Part shown: positions 35,201-43,197 of the stretch, piece after piece
Position numbering within the stretch: position 1 is the stretch's first letter
How the letters are laid out: each line of letters starts with the position of its first letter
DNA from: Candidatus Gastranaerophilales bacterium
GTDB taxonomy: Bacteria > Cyanobacteriota > Vampirovibrionia > Gastranaerophilales > Gastranaerophilaceae
DNA length: 62,838 nucleotides
Assembly: GCA_944325555.1 (NCBI GenBank)
Contig: CALVAN010000012.1
Span: 1-62,838 of the forward strand
Direction: 5' to 3'
Notes under the pieces: generated by a model
Databases searched by the model: none
Seen by the model: only the letters and a program-made list of their open reading frames with translations
Told to the model about the DNA's origin: nothing
Program-made: the position numbers and the translations under genes

Positions 35201-35249
35201 AGCCGCTGACAGAACGGCATCACCCGCCAAATCATTGCTCAATTTATAA
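32220..35249 (+). CDS. Very large Asn/Lys/Gln-rich hypothetical protein with FK motif
   Basis: 1009 aa, not recognised. No signal peptide. Residues 29-34 read PTFKTY, close to the FKG motif of other proteins here. Residues 45-380 are low-complexity (N, K, Q, P, S), about 380-690 are predicted well-folded helices (EKYYYTLSLLSHSSLNNFVERF onward), and about 700-960 are again charged low-complexity sequence. The length without stops in AT-rich DNA argues for a real gene. The start lies inside the lpx terminator hairpin and no ribosome-binding site is visible, so the true start is uncertain. Confidence 0.75.
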   Translation: MKNFHTDFFISNINNKKYNNKIQNKQNPPTFKTYNIAVPVEESKPLSLIGQIMLTLQSLTEGSVQKSAALSDNKSSNFIAHKIAQPLTNTLPNKNHLINTDTITIGSQNSDVCYQTENLEAIFAQKAPLSQKTKQFSQNSIQNFNREIPKNNSTVLSGKSNNPLPSVFNFLTELKNKLTDKLFPTEYKKTEGNQIKNGNFSHIKNQAFHNEQGNNEHLSTHQQFPDAGVIKTQPDIHPENLNNPNRKNTESIKKKHKSPNNFNDVKTDLLKNSANNTKQETNSIPAQYFWYYLYLLALLNKAENNKLVNNKSNKNILSDNDLPERQNFKHTTTQQTEKNSKQNFRKTTDYNGKQSSLPRGNFPAENNVQSKLNKKTKSDVEKYYYTLSLLSHSSLNNFVERFSDSQDHNQIEERLKNTCDLVDYIEQSGVSHAVIKDFVKVHFDYFGNYHQDAFESFRVLKGNVENQKQTAYKVINILEHYKEKDNKDKNDTVKKLEKAFKRYGLGGNNEFSEYIDYLEHINTQNSEINKALLNSVKLKSEKCDLNTLLEFICRYKNYGIYIEHLHEFLALDKETENSIYRKFVDLHKNEPKISTDIKTSFSDNLKLIKANEEYLDAPSKRLVKQINTDTYRIFDKLQNDLSLEDSAVVANKLVNADTTHLQTTELEIENDILKTAKDNYMWKFDKNLSAEEVQKLFNKIDTNSAKSKNTNLSDVSKNLTAKDITDKVSYINDLEQKNITVRKKTQKNQASNLYQIKKEAEKQTGEKQAQKQKIRKDIKTEQFNAKKQPANISQENIADTKQEYIDTKQISDEKNTDSIQNTPDKTIKNNTEKENHQNSTAKKPNTQENEIITTIEETPNTENTSKIVKNNTQFAKNTKKIQKSKSTVEKTEDKDESADSTQLCQQSVNGERIIKTKQFQKTNAHKKSEKNNKRNEKQIETAHLNNNVISLQSIIKLNQQLNYERNTKYGNQNREALEQYISQIRFKKYQSEQKAADRTASPAKSLLNL

Positions 35250-35378
35250 CTTTGAGTGAGACAATTGCTGCACTCAAGCTGCATGCATACTTCTCTCAGC
35301 AAAAACAGTGTGCAATTTACTGATACGACAAAAAGTAATATAATCATTTTATAATCAGTAAAATAAGGAGTTTTAAAG

Positions 35379-36485
35379 ATGGATAATACAATTTTGTCAA
35401 AATATGCACAGGTACTTGTTGAATATTCCGTTGATATCCAACCCAGTGATTTGACGATAATAAGAGCAACAAGCCACGAGGCACAGCCGCTTGTAAAAGA
35501 AATATACAAACAGGTTTTGCAAAAAGGCGGACACCCGGTTGTGCATGCTGCAATGGAAGGTCTTGGCGAAACTTTTATAAAATACGCTTCAGACGAACAG
35601 CTTGCTTATATTGACCCAATGACAGAACTTGAATACAAAACGGCAAACAAATTTATCTCAATCGGTGCACCGACAAATACTAAAACAATGGCAAAGGCTG
35701 ATTCGAAAAAAATGGCAAAACGCTCTGCAGCAACAAGAGAGCTGTCAAACCTTATGCTCAAACGTTCGGCAGAAGGCAGCCTGAAATGGGTTATAGCTGA
35801 TTACCCGACAAACGCTCTTGCTCAGGAGGCAAAAATGTCACTGGACGATTATACTGACTTTTTAATAAAATCCTGCTACCTGCATCTGGAGAACCCTATT
35901 GAAAAATGGAGAGAAATCGACCGTGAACAGCAAAGGATAGCGGATTACCTCAACTCAACGACAAAACTGCATATAATAGGAGAAGAAACGGATATTACCT
36001 TCAACACGGAAGGCAGAAAATGGCTCAACTGCTCAGGTCAATGCAACTTCCCCGACGGTGAAATTTATACCTCACCCGTTGAAGACAGCGCAAACGGAAC
36101 GATTTACTTTGACTTCCCTCAAATTTACAGAGGAAACGAAGCACAAAAAGTCAGACTCAGACTTGAAAACGGCAAGGTTGTGGAAGCAAGCGCAGAAAAA
36201 GGCGAGGACTATTTCCTTGATATGATTAATATGGACGAAGGCTCTCGCTTTGTCGGTGAAATTGCTATCGGCACAAATTACATGATTCAGGATATTACAG
36301 GAAATATCCTGTTTGATGAAAAAATCGGAGGCGCAATCCATATGGCGCTCGGAGCCTCTTACCCCGAAGCAGGCGGCAAGAATGTTTCCGGCTTGCACTG
36401 GGATTTGATTAAAAACATGAAACACGGCGGCGAAATATATGCTGATGACAAATTGATTTACAAAGACGGACAATTTGTTATATAA
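35379..36485 (+). CDS. M29 family aminopeptidase
   Basis: 368 aa. The thermophilic-aminopeptidase (M29) signature is clear: CNFPDGEIYTSPVEDSANG (about 216-234), FVGEIAIGTN and HMALGASYPEAGGKNVSGLHWDLI near the C-terminus, which supply the metal-binding Glu, His and Asp residues. A cytoplasmic dimeric metallo-aminopeptidase. AAGGAG lies 9 bases before the ATG. Followed by a 224-base gap. Confidence 0.93.
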   Translation: MDNTILSKYAQVLVEYSVDIQPSDLTIIRATSHEAQPLVKEIYKQVLQKGGHPVVHAAMEGLGETFIKYASDEQLAYIDPMTELEYKTANKFISIGAPTNTKTMAKADSKKMAKRSAATRELSNLMLKRSAEGSLKWVIADYPTNALAQEAKMSLDDYTDFLIKSCYLHLENPIEKWREIDREQQRIADYLNSTTKLHIIGEETDITFNTEGRKWLNCSGQCNFPDGEIYTSPVEDSANGTIYFDFPQIYRGNEAQKVRLRLENGKVVEASAEKGEDYFLDMINMDEGSRFVGEIAIGTNYMIQDITGNILFDEKIGGAIHMALGASYPEAGGKNVSGLHWDLIKNMKHGGEIYADDKLIYKDGQFVI

Positions 36486-36613
36486 GTCTAAAAATTTAAC
36501 AATTAGTGCGACAGATAAAATAAAATCACAGCCAAACAAAACATTTATTGTTTGATAAGCACCTGCACCTTTGTTTCACAACTTTCAAGGTACGAGCAAA
36601 TATAATTATTAAC

Positions 36614-36653
36614 TTTTGTAACAAAATATATACTTTGTGAATATCAAGTATAT
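36614..36653 (+). promoter_or_regulatory. Candidate regulatory site before the 485-aa gene
   Basis: TTTTGTAACAAAATA (36614-36628) is followed by the inverted repeat ATATACTT (36628-36635) and AAGTATAT (36646-36653). The first block and the TATATAC core recur upstream of the 92-aa gene (28781-28828). Confidence 0.45.
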
Positions 36654-36709
36654 ATTTTGTTTTTATTTATATACGATAAGTGTATTAAGTAAGAAACGCA
36701 GGTGGTAAA

Positions 36710-38167
36710 ATGGGTAGCAATCCATTCGCAATTACGTCAGATGAGTTATTAAAACGCCAACAGGGTATCCAAGGTACTGGTGATTCAGGTAAAACCGAGA
36801 ATACCAAAGAAACCCGTGAGGCAAAAGAAACTGAAAAAATAAAATCTACTGACATATATTCTTTAGCAGGTCAAAACGGCGGTTCCATGGCGACCACCAA
36901 CGGCGTGTTCGAAAACTATGACGGATTTACACGTACTACAACACAAACGGCAGCTAAACCCGAAAGCGAGGATGAAAAAGACGGTAAATCACTGTTAAAT
37001 AAAACATTCGGAGCAACAGGCGAAGCAAGAACACAAAAAGCTAACTGTAATGAATATCAGGACGTAGCAAAAAGAGACACTAATTTTGTAAACCAACAAG
37101 TAAAAAAACAAGAACAAGGATTAAATAAAACCCAAAGTGAAGTTGAATCTGCCTTGACACAAAGCAGCGAGCTCGGCAGCGAAAATTCAGGACTTCAAAG
37201 CGAAGTTGACTCACTTAACTCTGAAATAGAAACCTTAATGGCAGAAGACGGACAGTCTTATACCCCGCAAGAAGCAGCACCCGCAGCAGCACAGCCTCAG
37301 GCAGCATCATCAGGTGACAGCACAGCTGATCCGACTGGCGGTGCAGGTATGACCGGTTCCACATCAGGTTCAACTGGTGGAGCAGCTTCCGGCAATACAG
37401 CAGGCGGAGTAACAGCATCTTCCGGAAATACACAAACCTTCGCTATGAATTCATTGCCTTCAAGCGGCGGCGCTGATTATGCACCTACATCAATAACAGC
37501 AACCTCTGCTCAAAATAATGCAGCGGCAGAACAAACAGGTGAAACAGATAAGAAAAAACAAGGTGAAGAACAAAATGCAAATGCTAATAAAGCAGGCACT
37601 AAATCAACAGCAGGTGGAAATTCCCTCCAATCTTTCGGTAATTCGCTTGTTAAAGGCAAAGGAAAAAATGCTGACAAAATTAACGAACTTTTAGACCAGG
37701 TTAATTCAAAAAATAGCAAAATAACATCAAATTCAAGTACAATGTCTTCATTGACAAACTCTGCAACCCAAAAAACAGATTCATTCCAAGCACAATTAAA
37801 AGCTATTATGAACCAAACGGTTAGCAAAAAGACAGCAAATACCGATAACAACAAAGGCGCAAAAACTGCACAGATAATTGGAACAGCAACTACAACTACA
37901 GGCGGTTTGGCAACAGCAACAGGCGCTTCAATGTTAGCATTGAGTTGGGGTACAAACACACTTGGTGTAGCTCTTATGGCAGGAGGCGGCGTTGCAACAG
38001 CAGCAGGCACAGGCACCTCATCTCTTGCTAGTTTAACCCAGGGTGATACACAAGGAGCAATGACAACAGCTACTAATGGTTTAAATACCTTTACAAGTCA
38101 AATGGGGCAAGTAAGACAGGCTAAACAAGATATTAAGGCTGAACAACAGCAGCAGCAAACTGCATAA
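36710..38167 (+). CDS. Low-complexity protein with coiled coil and glycine-rich hydrophobic C-terminus
   Basis: 485 aa, not recognised. The order is: polar N-terminus (1-110), coiled coil (about 140-180, SEVESALTQSSELGSENSG), Ala/Gly/Ser/Thr-rich low-complexity region (185-270), a second helical region (310-370), and a glycine-zipper-like hydrophobic stretch (about 385-450) with a Gln tail. No signal peptide. The layout recalls secreted translocator or effector proteins that insert into membranes, but no secretion genes are near. AGGTGG precedes the ATG. Possibly co-regulated with the 92-aa protein at 28463. Confidence 0.75.
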   Translation: MGSNPFAITSDELLKRQQGIQGTGDSGKTENTKETREAKETEKIKSTDIYSLAGQNGGSMATTNGVFENYDGFTRTTTQTAAKPESEDEKDGKSLLNKTFGATGEARTQKANCNEYQDVAKRDTNFVNQQVKKQEQGLNKTQSEVESALTQSSELGSENSGLQSEVDSLNSEIETLMAEDGQSYTPQEAAPAAAQPQAASSGDSTADPTGGAGMTGSTSGSTGGAASGNTAGGVTASSGNTQTFAMNSLPSSGGADYAPTSITATSAQNNAAAEQTGETDKKKQGEEQNANANKAGTKSTAGGNSLQSFGNSLVKGKGKNADKINELLDQVNSKNSKITSNSSTMSSLTNSATQKTDSFQAQLKAIMNQTVSKKTANTDNNKGAKTAQIIGTATTTTGGLATATGASMLALSWGTNTLGVALMAGGGVATAAGTGTSSLASLTQGDTQGAMTTATNGLNTFTSQMGQVRQAKQDIKAEQQQQQTA

Positions 38168-38198
38168 TAAAGATATTTACTTAATACACTATTAATCA

Positions 38199-38229
38199 AA
38201 CATCTAGCGTAAAACGTTAGATGTTTTTT
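38199..38229. terminator. Bidirectional terminator
   Basis: AACATCTAGCGT/ACGTTAGATGTT stem with T-run; it overlaps the last codons of the convergent ROK gene. Confidence 0.8.
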
Positions 38230-39190
38230 TTAGCTTTTGTATATCTTCCAGAAAACAAGCCCCAACAACACCTGAAAAATCACCGAGTTTTGCTTTTTTA
38301 AACTGTATTTTAGATGCCGGCACGGGCAATGCCTTAGTTTTAGCTTTAGTTATTGTTCTTTCATAGAACTCATCCACCGCTTCTATCAGACCGCCGCCAA
38401 GAACAATAAGCTCCGGATTGTAAAAATTAATTATCGTCGCAAGTCCGTTAGAAAGATAATCCGATGCCTCAAACAAAATTTGAGTAATAAGTTCGTCCTT
38501 GTGTTCAAGCGATTTTCTTATCATTTTAGAGCTTATTGCCTTGTCATCACGCATATATTCAGTAATAACGGACGACCTGCCTTTTTTAAGCGCCCCCATA
38601 ATCCTAGCTTCAATTGCGCTGCGTGAGGCATAAGCTTCCAAACAACCGTTAGAACCGCACCCGCAAGGACGACCGCCGGCATCAACTATAATGTGACCGA
38701 TTTCGCCGGCCGTACCGGTTGCGCCGTGGCGTACAGTTCCATTTTGGACTATTCCCGAGCCTATTCCTGTTCCGACAAAAATACATACAAAATCTTCGCA
38801 GTCTTTTCCGGCGCCGAATTTCATTTCCCCAAGTGTTGCAATTTCTACATCATTACCCAGAAACACGGGAACATAAAATTCTCTTTCCAGAATAGCTTTA
38901 AGATTCAAATTTTCGCAATTTAAATTCGGTGCTGAAATCAGAACACCTCTTTCTCTATCCACCTGTCCCGGAGCACCTATGCCGATTGAATCGATTTGTG
39001 CAATATCAAAATGAGAGTTTTCCAAAAGCTCGTTTACGGACAATTTGATTTTTTCTACAATGGATTCCGCATCTTTTTCCTTGCCTGTTTTTTGTTTTAT
39101 TGAAAACAGGACTTCACCATTACCTTTATTAACAAGCCCCGTTAAAATTTTAGTTCCGCCTAAGTCAATTCCTATTGCGTAATTTGGCAT
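38204..39190 (-). CDS. ROK family sugar kinase (glucokinase-like)
   Basis: 328 aa. AIGIDLGGTKI (phosphate 1), VFLGNDVEIATLGE (catalytic Asp in NDV), VCIFVGTGIGSGIV (phosphate 2), GEIGHIIVDAGG and the zinc-site CGCGSNGCLEAYAS mark an active ROK kinase. Glucose is the likely substrate given the family length and motifs, and it would feed glucose released by the GH13 enzyme at 6457 into glycolysis. Transcriptional ROK repressors are excluded by the missing N-terminal helix-turn-helix. Confidence 0.88.
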   Translation of the reverse strand: MPNYAIGIDLGGTKILTGLVNKGNGEVLFSIKQKTGKEKDAESIVEKIKLSVNELLENSHFDIAQIDSIGIGAPGQVDRERGVLISAPNLNCENLNLKAILEREFYVPVFLGNDVEIATLGEMKFGAGKDCEDFVCIFVGTGIGSGIVQNGTVRHGATGTAGEIGHIIVDAGGRPCGCGSNGCLEAYASRSAIEARIMGALKKGRSSVITEYMRDDKAISSKMIRKSLEHKDELITQILFEASDYLSNGLATIINFYNPELIVLGGGLIEAVDEFYERTITKAKTKALPVPASKIQFKKAKLGDFSGVVGACFLEDIQKLKKTSNVLR

Positions 39191-39361
39191 ATATTACTCC
39201 GATAAACTGCTCGTATATAGATTATAACATAATCTTTGCGTAAACAAGCAAAATTGGTGTTCAAAAAGACATTTCTGCGTTAGGCAGGTATGCCCAACCT
39301 GCGGACTCACACGGATATTTCTTCTGCTTACTGCTCAGAATGACGTTGAAGGGCAAGACAT
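39191..39361. other. Intergenic region between queH and the ROK kinase gene
   Basis: No gene is seen in 171 bases. It holds a GCAGGT/ACCTGC stem (about 39284-39302) and the string 'tgctcagaatgacg', which resembles dispersed intergenic repeat fragments in other bacteria. Confidence 0.4.
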
Positions 39362-39919
39362 TTATTTTCTTATACTAAACTCACACCCGCAGTATTGCTG
39401 CCGATAAAAATTATTTTCCTTTGCAAGCTGCATTGTTTTTAAAAAACCGTTTTGCTTTTTAAAATCCACAGCCAAAAATTCAACCTCATATTTTTGAGCT
39501 GCACCAGTACCTGCCGCAAAAACATTTTTTGATATTTTATGAGGACTTACCGTCAGAGTTGTGGTAAAAAACTCAATACCCGATTCTTTAGCCTTTTGCG
39601 CTGCCCTGTCCAGACGGAATTCAAAACATTTGTTGCATCTTGCGCCCTTTTCGGGTTCATGTTCCAGTCCTTCTATATACACACGCCACCTGTCCGTATC
39701 GTAATCCCCGATAGAATACTCATAGCCCTTTTCTTCGCAGTAGCGTATCAATTCGTCACGGCGTCTTAGATACTCAATTTCGGGGTAAATATTCGGATTG
39801 TAAAACCAGACTACCGGCTCGTAGCCTGATTCATCAAGAGTTTTAAGCATTTCAACGGGGTATGCCATACACACTGCACAACAGGCGTGCAGCAAGACTT
39901 TTGGTTTGTTATCGTTCAA
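39362..39919 (-). CDS. queH: Epoxyqueuosine reductase QueH
   Basis: 185 aa. LLHACCAVCMAYPVE (Cys13, Cys14, Cys17), EKGARCNKCFEFRL and the C-terminal QYCGCEFS are the cysteine motifs of QueH (former DUF208), which binds an iron-sulfur cluster and reduces epoxyqueuosine to queuosine in tRNA. Its start overlaps the end of the VKOR-DsbA gene by 11 bp, so the two are translationally coupled. Confidence 0.93.
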   Translation of the reverse strand: MNDNKPKVLLHACCAVCMAYPVEMLKTLDESGYEPVVWFYNPNIYPEIEYLRRRDELIRYCEEKGYEYSIGDYDTDRWRVYIEGLEHEPEKGARCNKCFEFRLDRAAQKAKESGIEFFTTTLTVSPHKISKNVFAAGTGAAQKYEVEFLAVDFKKQNGFLKTMQLAKENNFYRQQYCGCEFSIRK

Positions 39920-41105
39920 CAGCGCCTGCCTTTATCAATTTTGCCTTTAATTCTTCATAAGGCATAACCCCGACGTGGGTTTCCATATTTAATCTAATTG
40001 CAGGAGTACCGTCTATACCAATTTTTATAGCCTCATCAATTTCTTTTTTAAGTTCATTCTTAACTTTTTCACTGTTAACATCAGCTTTAAGTTTTTCGAT
40101 ATCAAGGCCTTTTATCTCCTTTACTGCTTCCAGAACATCAGCCTCATCAACAAACTCTTTGTCAAAAAGCAAATTATTCATATCCCAGTACTTACCCTGC
40201 AAGCCCGCAGCAATTGCATATCTTGACAACATACAAGATCCTGGATGCATTTGTTGTTTCATCATCGGGTTACACTCCATATCAAGAGGCACATTATGAT
40301 GAACAACTTTGAGATTTTTAAGCTCACTTACTGCTCTGTGCATCATAGTATTTAGCACAAAGCAGAACGGGCACTGATAATCTGTATATTCGTGAACAAC
40401 TACAGTTGCTTTTTCTTCGCCAAGTACATTTCCGCTTATGCTGCCATAGTCGCTTGCTTTTTTGGAAAACTCTTTTTGCATTTTAACCTGCGGAGCAAGA
40501 ACATCACTTATCGTTGTATAAGTCAACACACCGATTGCAGCAACAACAAGCGCACTGAAAAGTATTGCATATCTTTTTACTTTTAATCCTGCAATCAGAT
40601 CCTTAACACTTATAACAATAACAGACCAGAAGTTTTCGCCTTTTGGTTTTGCTATTATTGCAAGAACAAGATTTAAGAAATACGTAAAAAAGCATAATAT
40701 GCAGATTTTCTGAATTTCAAACACGGAAAGACATGCCAGAGATATTGAAATCAAAAAAGCAATCTCACCCAGAGCACACATATAGGCTTCCGGATTTTTG
40801 AATACATCAAAATATGCAAAGACCCTAAAGCCTTTGATTTCTATATTTTTAATTTTATCCACATAAGTGAAAAACAAAAATACAAAGTACAAAAACAACC
40901 CCCAAAAAGCAAGAGGAACACCAAAAAACTGGGAATGAGAAGTTTTGGCCACACCATCGCAGTCGATTAGCTCGTTTATTGAACAAAAACTCGGGAGTGC
41001 ATAAGGGTTAAAGTTAGCATCCCAGTATATCATTGCAAGTTTTAAAGACGTAAGAAAACCGATTATCGCAACAAGCGTTATTCCTATTCTCTTTGCCAAA
41101 TTCAT
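39909..41105 (-). CDS. VKOR-DsbA fusion, membrane disulfide-bond forming enzyme
   Basis: 398 aa. N-terminal VKOR domain (1-200): loop cysteines Cys41 and Cys49, conserved Ser, and the quinone-site CILC at 135-138, across about five membrane helices including the one preceding the second domain. Then a periplasmic thioredoxin-fold domain with CPFC at 245-248 and cis-proline in GIDGTPAIR (about 363). The DsbA-like partner would oxidise exported proteins and pass electrons to VKOR and quinone. Cyanobacteria have VKOR-thioredoxin fusions, but here the partner looks DsbA-like (CPFC, insertion). It replaces a DsbA/DsbB pair. Confidence 0.9.
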   Translation of the reverse strand: MNLAKRIGITLVAIIGFLTSLKLAMIYWDANFNPYALPSFCSINELIDCDGVAKTSHSQFFGVPLAFWGLFLYFVFLFFTYVDKIKNIEIKGFRVFAYFDVFKNPEAYMCALGEIAFLISISLACLSVFEIQKICILCFFTYFLNLVLAIIAKPKGENFWSVIVISVKDLIAGLKVKRYAILFSALVVAAIGVLTYTTISDVLAPQVKMQKEFSKKASDYGSISGNVLGEEKATVVVHEYTDYQCPFCFVLNTMMHRAVSELKNLKVVHHNVPLDMECNPMMKQQMHPGSCMLSRYAIAAGLQGKYWDMNNLLFDKEFVDEADVLEAVKEIKGLDIEKLKADVNSEKVKNELKKEIDEAIKIGIDGTPAIRLNMETHVGVMPYEELKAKLIKAGAVER

Positions 41106-41107
41106 TT

Positions 41108-42493
41108 TTATACCTCGTTATTCTCAATTAAATCTTTATTTACAACAGACGACGCCATTGCAATCATTGTCCAGAAAACAAATTGCACCTGCGGTCTAAA
41201 GTATATTGTATCAAACATTCCATGCATCATCACACCCAGAACTGTTAATATTGCCGCACAAACTATTACCTTATCGGCTAGGCTGTTTGTACTATTGCCG
41301 TTTGTTATAAATTTGTAACCGTCATAAATAAACCACAATAAAAACAGCACAAACGCAATCAGCGCAAAGATACCTGCTTCAACAGCAATTTCGAGCGGCA
41401 CGGAATAAGTGCTCAAAGCATCATAGCCCGTCAACATATAAAGCCCGTAAATTTCTCTGAAAGTCTGATTGCCGGCACCTATACCTAAAAGCCAGTTATC
41501 ACAAAACATCTGCCACGATGAGTGGTAAACATTCATTCTGAAAGAAGTAGAAGAATCCCCTCTTAAAATAAATATGGATAAAATCCTTTTTGTTATCTTA
41601 GGCACAGCAACAAGCAGCAGAACAAAAGCTCCGCACAAAGCAGCAATAAGCTTGTGCCAGAGAGATTTTAACTTTTCCTGTGTTTTAAAATCAGTATTAA
41701 TAATAACGGTAACAAGTATCACAAGCCCTGCTGCAATTGCCCCCAGCCCCAGATATGCACCTCTTGAACCTGTTACAAAAACTGCAAGAGCAGAAGCCAA
41801 AAGCGCTGCAACAGTTATCAACAGAGATTTGTAATGTTTTTTTATCAGCAGCAGCGCAGCCGTTGCAATAATACATGGCAGCGAGCACACAAGATACCCG
41901 CCAAGCAGATTCGGATTATACGGTTTTAAAGTTCCGTACGCACGTGCAATTGCATCTTCCGGATTTATATATCTGGAATCCTGCCAGGTGGAAATTTGTT
42001 CAACTCCCGCACAGTTTTGCACAAGAGCAATTACACCTTCAGCACAACACAAGGTTGAAATCAATAAAAACACGTATTTTATTTTACTTTGATTTGTTTG
42101 AAAGTAATTAGCCACGCTGAAATAATAAAGCATATAAACAACCGTTTTTAAAAATCCATGAATACTCTGCGGCAGCAAGGTTGAATTGATTGTACTTATC
42201 AAGCATATAGCAAAATACACGATAAGAGCAGCATCAAAGCCGGTTATCGCAACTTTTGCCCCCTTTTTTGTATGCAGTTTTACAAGCGTAAGCAGCACTA
42301 TTGCTATTGCAAAGACCGCTATATGCTCGCTTTGCATAAAAGTTGACGCAAACAGAGTTATGCCGATAAACAAAAGAATTATTTCATCTATCTTCTCTAG
42401 TATCCAACTATTCTTAACGATATTCTCTAATTTATTTTGAAAAAAAGAGTAATATCTGTTTTTTAACTCCAGTAATTTACTTTCTACTATCAT
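41108..42493 (-). CDS. O-antigen ligase family membrane protein (WaaL-like)
   Basis: 461 aa with about eleven to twelve membrane helices. The Wzy_C region is visible: VTGSRGAYLGLGAIA, the large periplasmic loop with SSTSFRMNVYHSSWQMFCDNWLLGIGAGNQTF, and a late LTVLGVMMHGMFD. Enzymes of this family join O-antigen to lipid A-core or polymerise polysaccharide; sequence alone does not separate the two, and some family members glycosylate proteins. Leftward operon with the DUF4330 protein and heptose kinase supports an LPS role. Confidence 0.85.
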   Translation of the reverse strand: MIVESKLLELKNRYYSFFQNKLENIVKNSWILEKIDEIILLFIGITLFASTFMQSEHIAVFAIAIVLLTLVKLHTKKGAKVAITGFDAALIVYFAICLISTINSTLLPQSIHGFLKTVVYMLYYFSVANYFQTNQSKIKYVFLLISTLCCAEGVIALVQNCAGVEQISTWQDSRYINPEDAIARAYGTLKPYNPNLLGGYLVCSLPCIIATAALLLIKKHYKSLLITVAALLASALAVFVTGSRGAYLGLGAIAAGLVILVTVIINTDFKTQEKLKSLWHKLIAALCGAFVLLLVAVPKITKRILSIFILRGDSSTSFRMNVYHSSWQMFCDNWLLGIGAGNQTFREIYGLYMLTGYDALSTYSVPLEIAVEAGIFALIAFVLFLLWFIYDGYKFITNGNSTNSLADKVIVCAAILTVLGVMMHGMFDTIYFRPQVQFVFWTMIAMASSVVNKDLIENNEV

Positions 42494-42512
42494 TTTTTGT
42501 CACTTTTTACCG

Positions 42513-43136
42513 TTATTTCTTTTTTACTGCTTCTTTCATTTCTGCCGGAGCTTTGAAATCTTGAGCTGCATCTTTGTCTTTTTCCGCTTTTTGTGCTCTT
42601 TTGGCATTCATAAGCATTTGTTTAATCACAGCCATATCCTCATCATTTAAGATTCTGACGTTAACAATTGTTCCCCCGAAACGGTAATCAAAGCCTTCCA
42701 AAACAATCGGCAAGCCCATTTTAAGTTTGTTTCCACCGACAACAGGACCGTCTTTTGTAATTTTTGCGTCATCGATAAGTGTAACAACAAAATCATACTG
42801 ATAAGGTGCAGAAAAATCGTTTACTACGATAAACGGCTGCTCAGGATCATCAGCAGGGAGCATGATTTTCTTGGGTTGATAAACATAATCGATAATCTGC
42901 AGTTTAGTGTAAGGTACATTTCTTATTGTAATAAATGTTTCATCGCCAATTTTAAAAGGTGACTCTGATTTTGTAAAAGAAACACCTCTCATCATAACCT
43001 GAAAAGCAACTTTTTTGTTTGCTTCAACCGGTGATTTTGAAAATTTATTTTTATGCATAAGCACAAGTGCAAACACAAGCGCAAGCACGACAACAGTCAC
43101 AATAAGAACATAATCAAATGGTTTAAGTTTTTTCAT
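42513..43136 (-). CDS. DUF4330 family membrane-anchored protein
   Basis: 207 aa. One N-terminal transmembrane segment (about 8-27, LIVTVVVLALVFALVLM), then a periplasmic beta-rich domain matching DUF4330 (VAFQVMMRGV, GDETFITIRNVPYTKLQIIDY, and GNKLKMGLPIVLEGFDYRFGGTIVNVRI). DUF4330 is common in cyanobacteria, often next to surface-polysaccharide genes. A charged Lys/Ala-rich tail follows. Lies between the ligase-like and heptose kinase genes. Function unknown. Confidence 0.8.
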   Translation of the reverse strand: MKKLKPFDYVLIVTVVVLALVFALVLMHKNKFSKSPVEANKKVAFQVMMRGVSFTKSESPFKIGDETFITIRNVPYTKLQIIDYVYQPKKIMLPADDPEQPFIVVNDFSAPYQYDFVVTLIDDAKITKDGPVVGGNKLKMGLPIVLEGFDYRFGGTIVNVRILNDEDMAVIKQMLMNAKRAQKAEKDKDAAQDFKAPAEMKEAVKKK

Positions 43137-43197
43137 CCGTAACTCCTTATTCTATCAATTTATTAATTTTACATAATAACCGTAAATCAAATATGTT

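Noticed and set aside
37510-38016. 168-aa Val/Ala/Pro-rich frame antisense to the 485-aa gene
   Set aside because: It mirrors the Thr/Ala/Gly-rich coding strand; typical artefact of biased codons.
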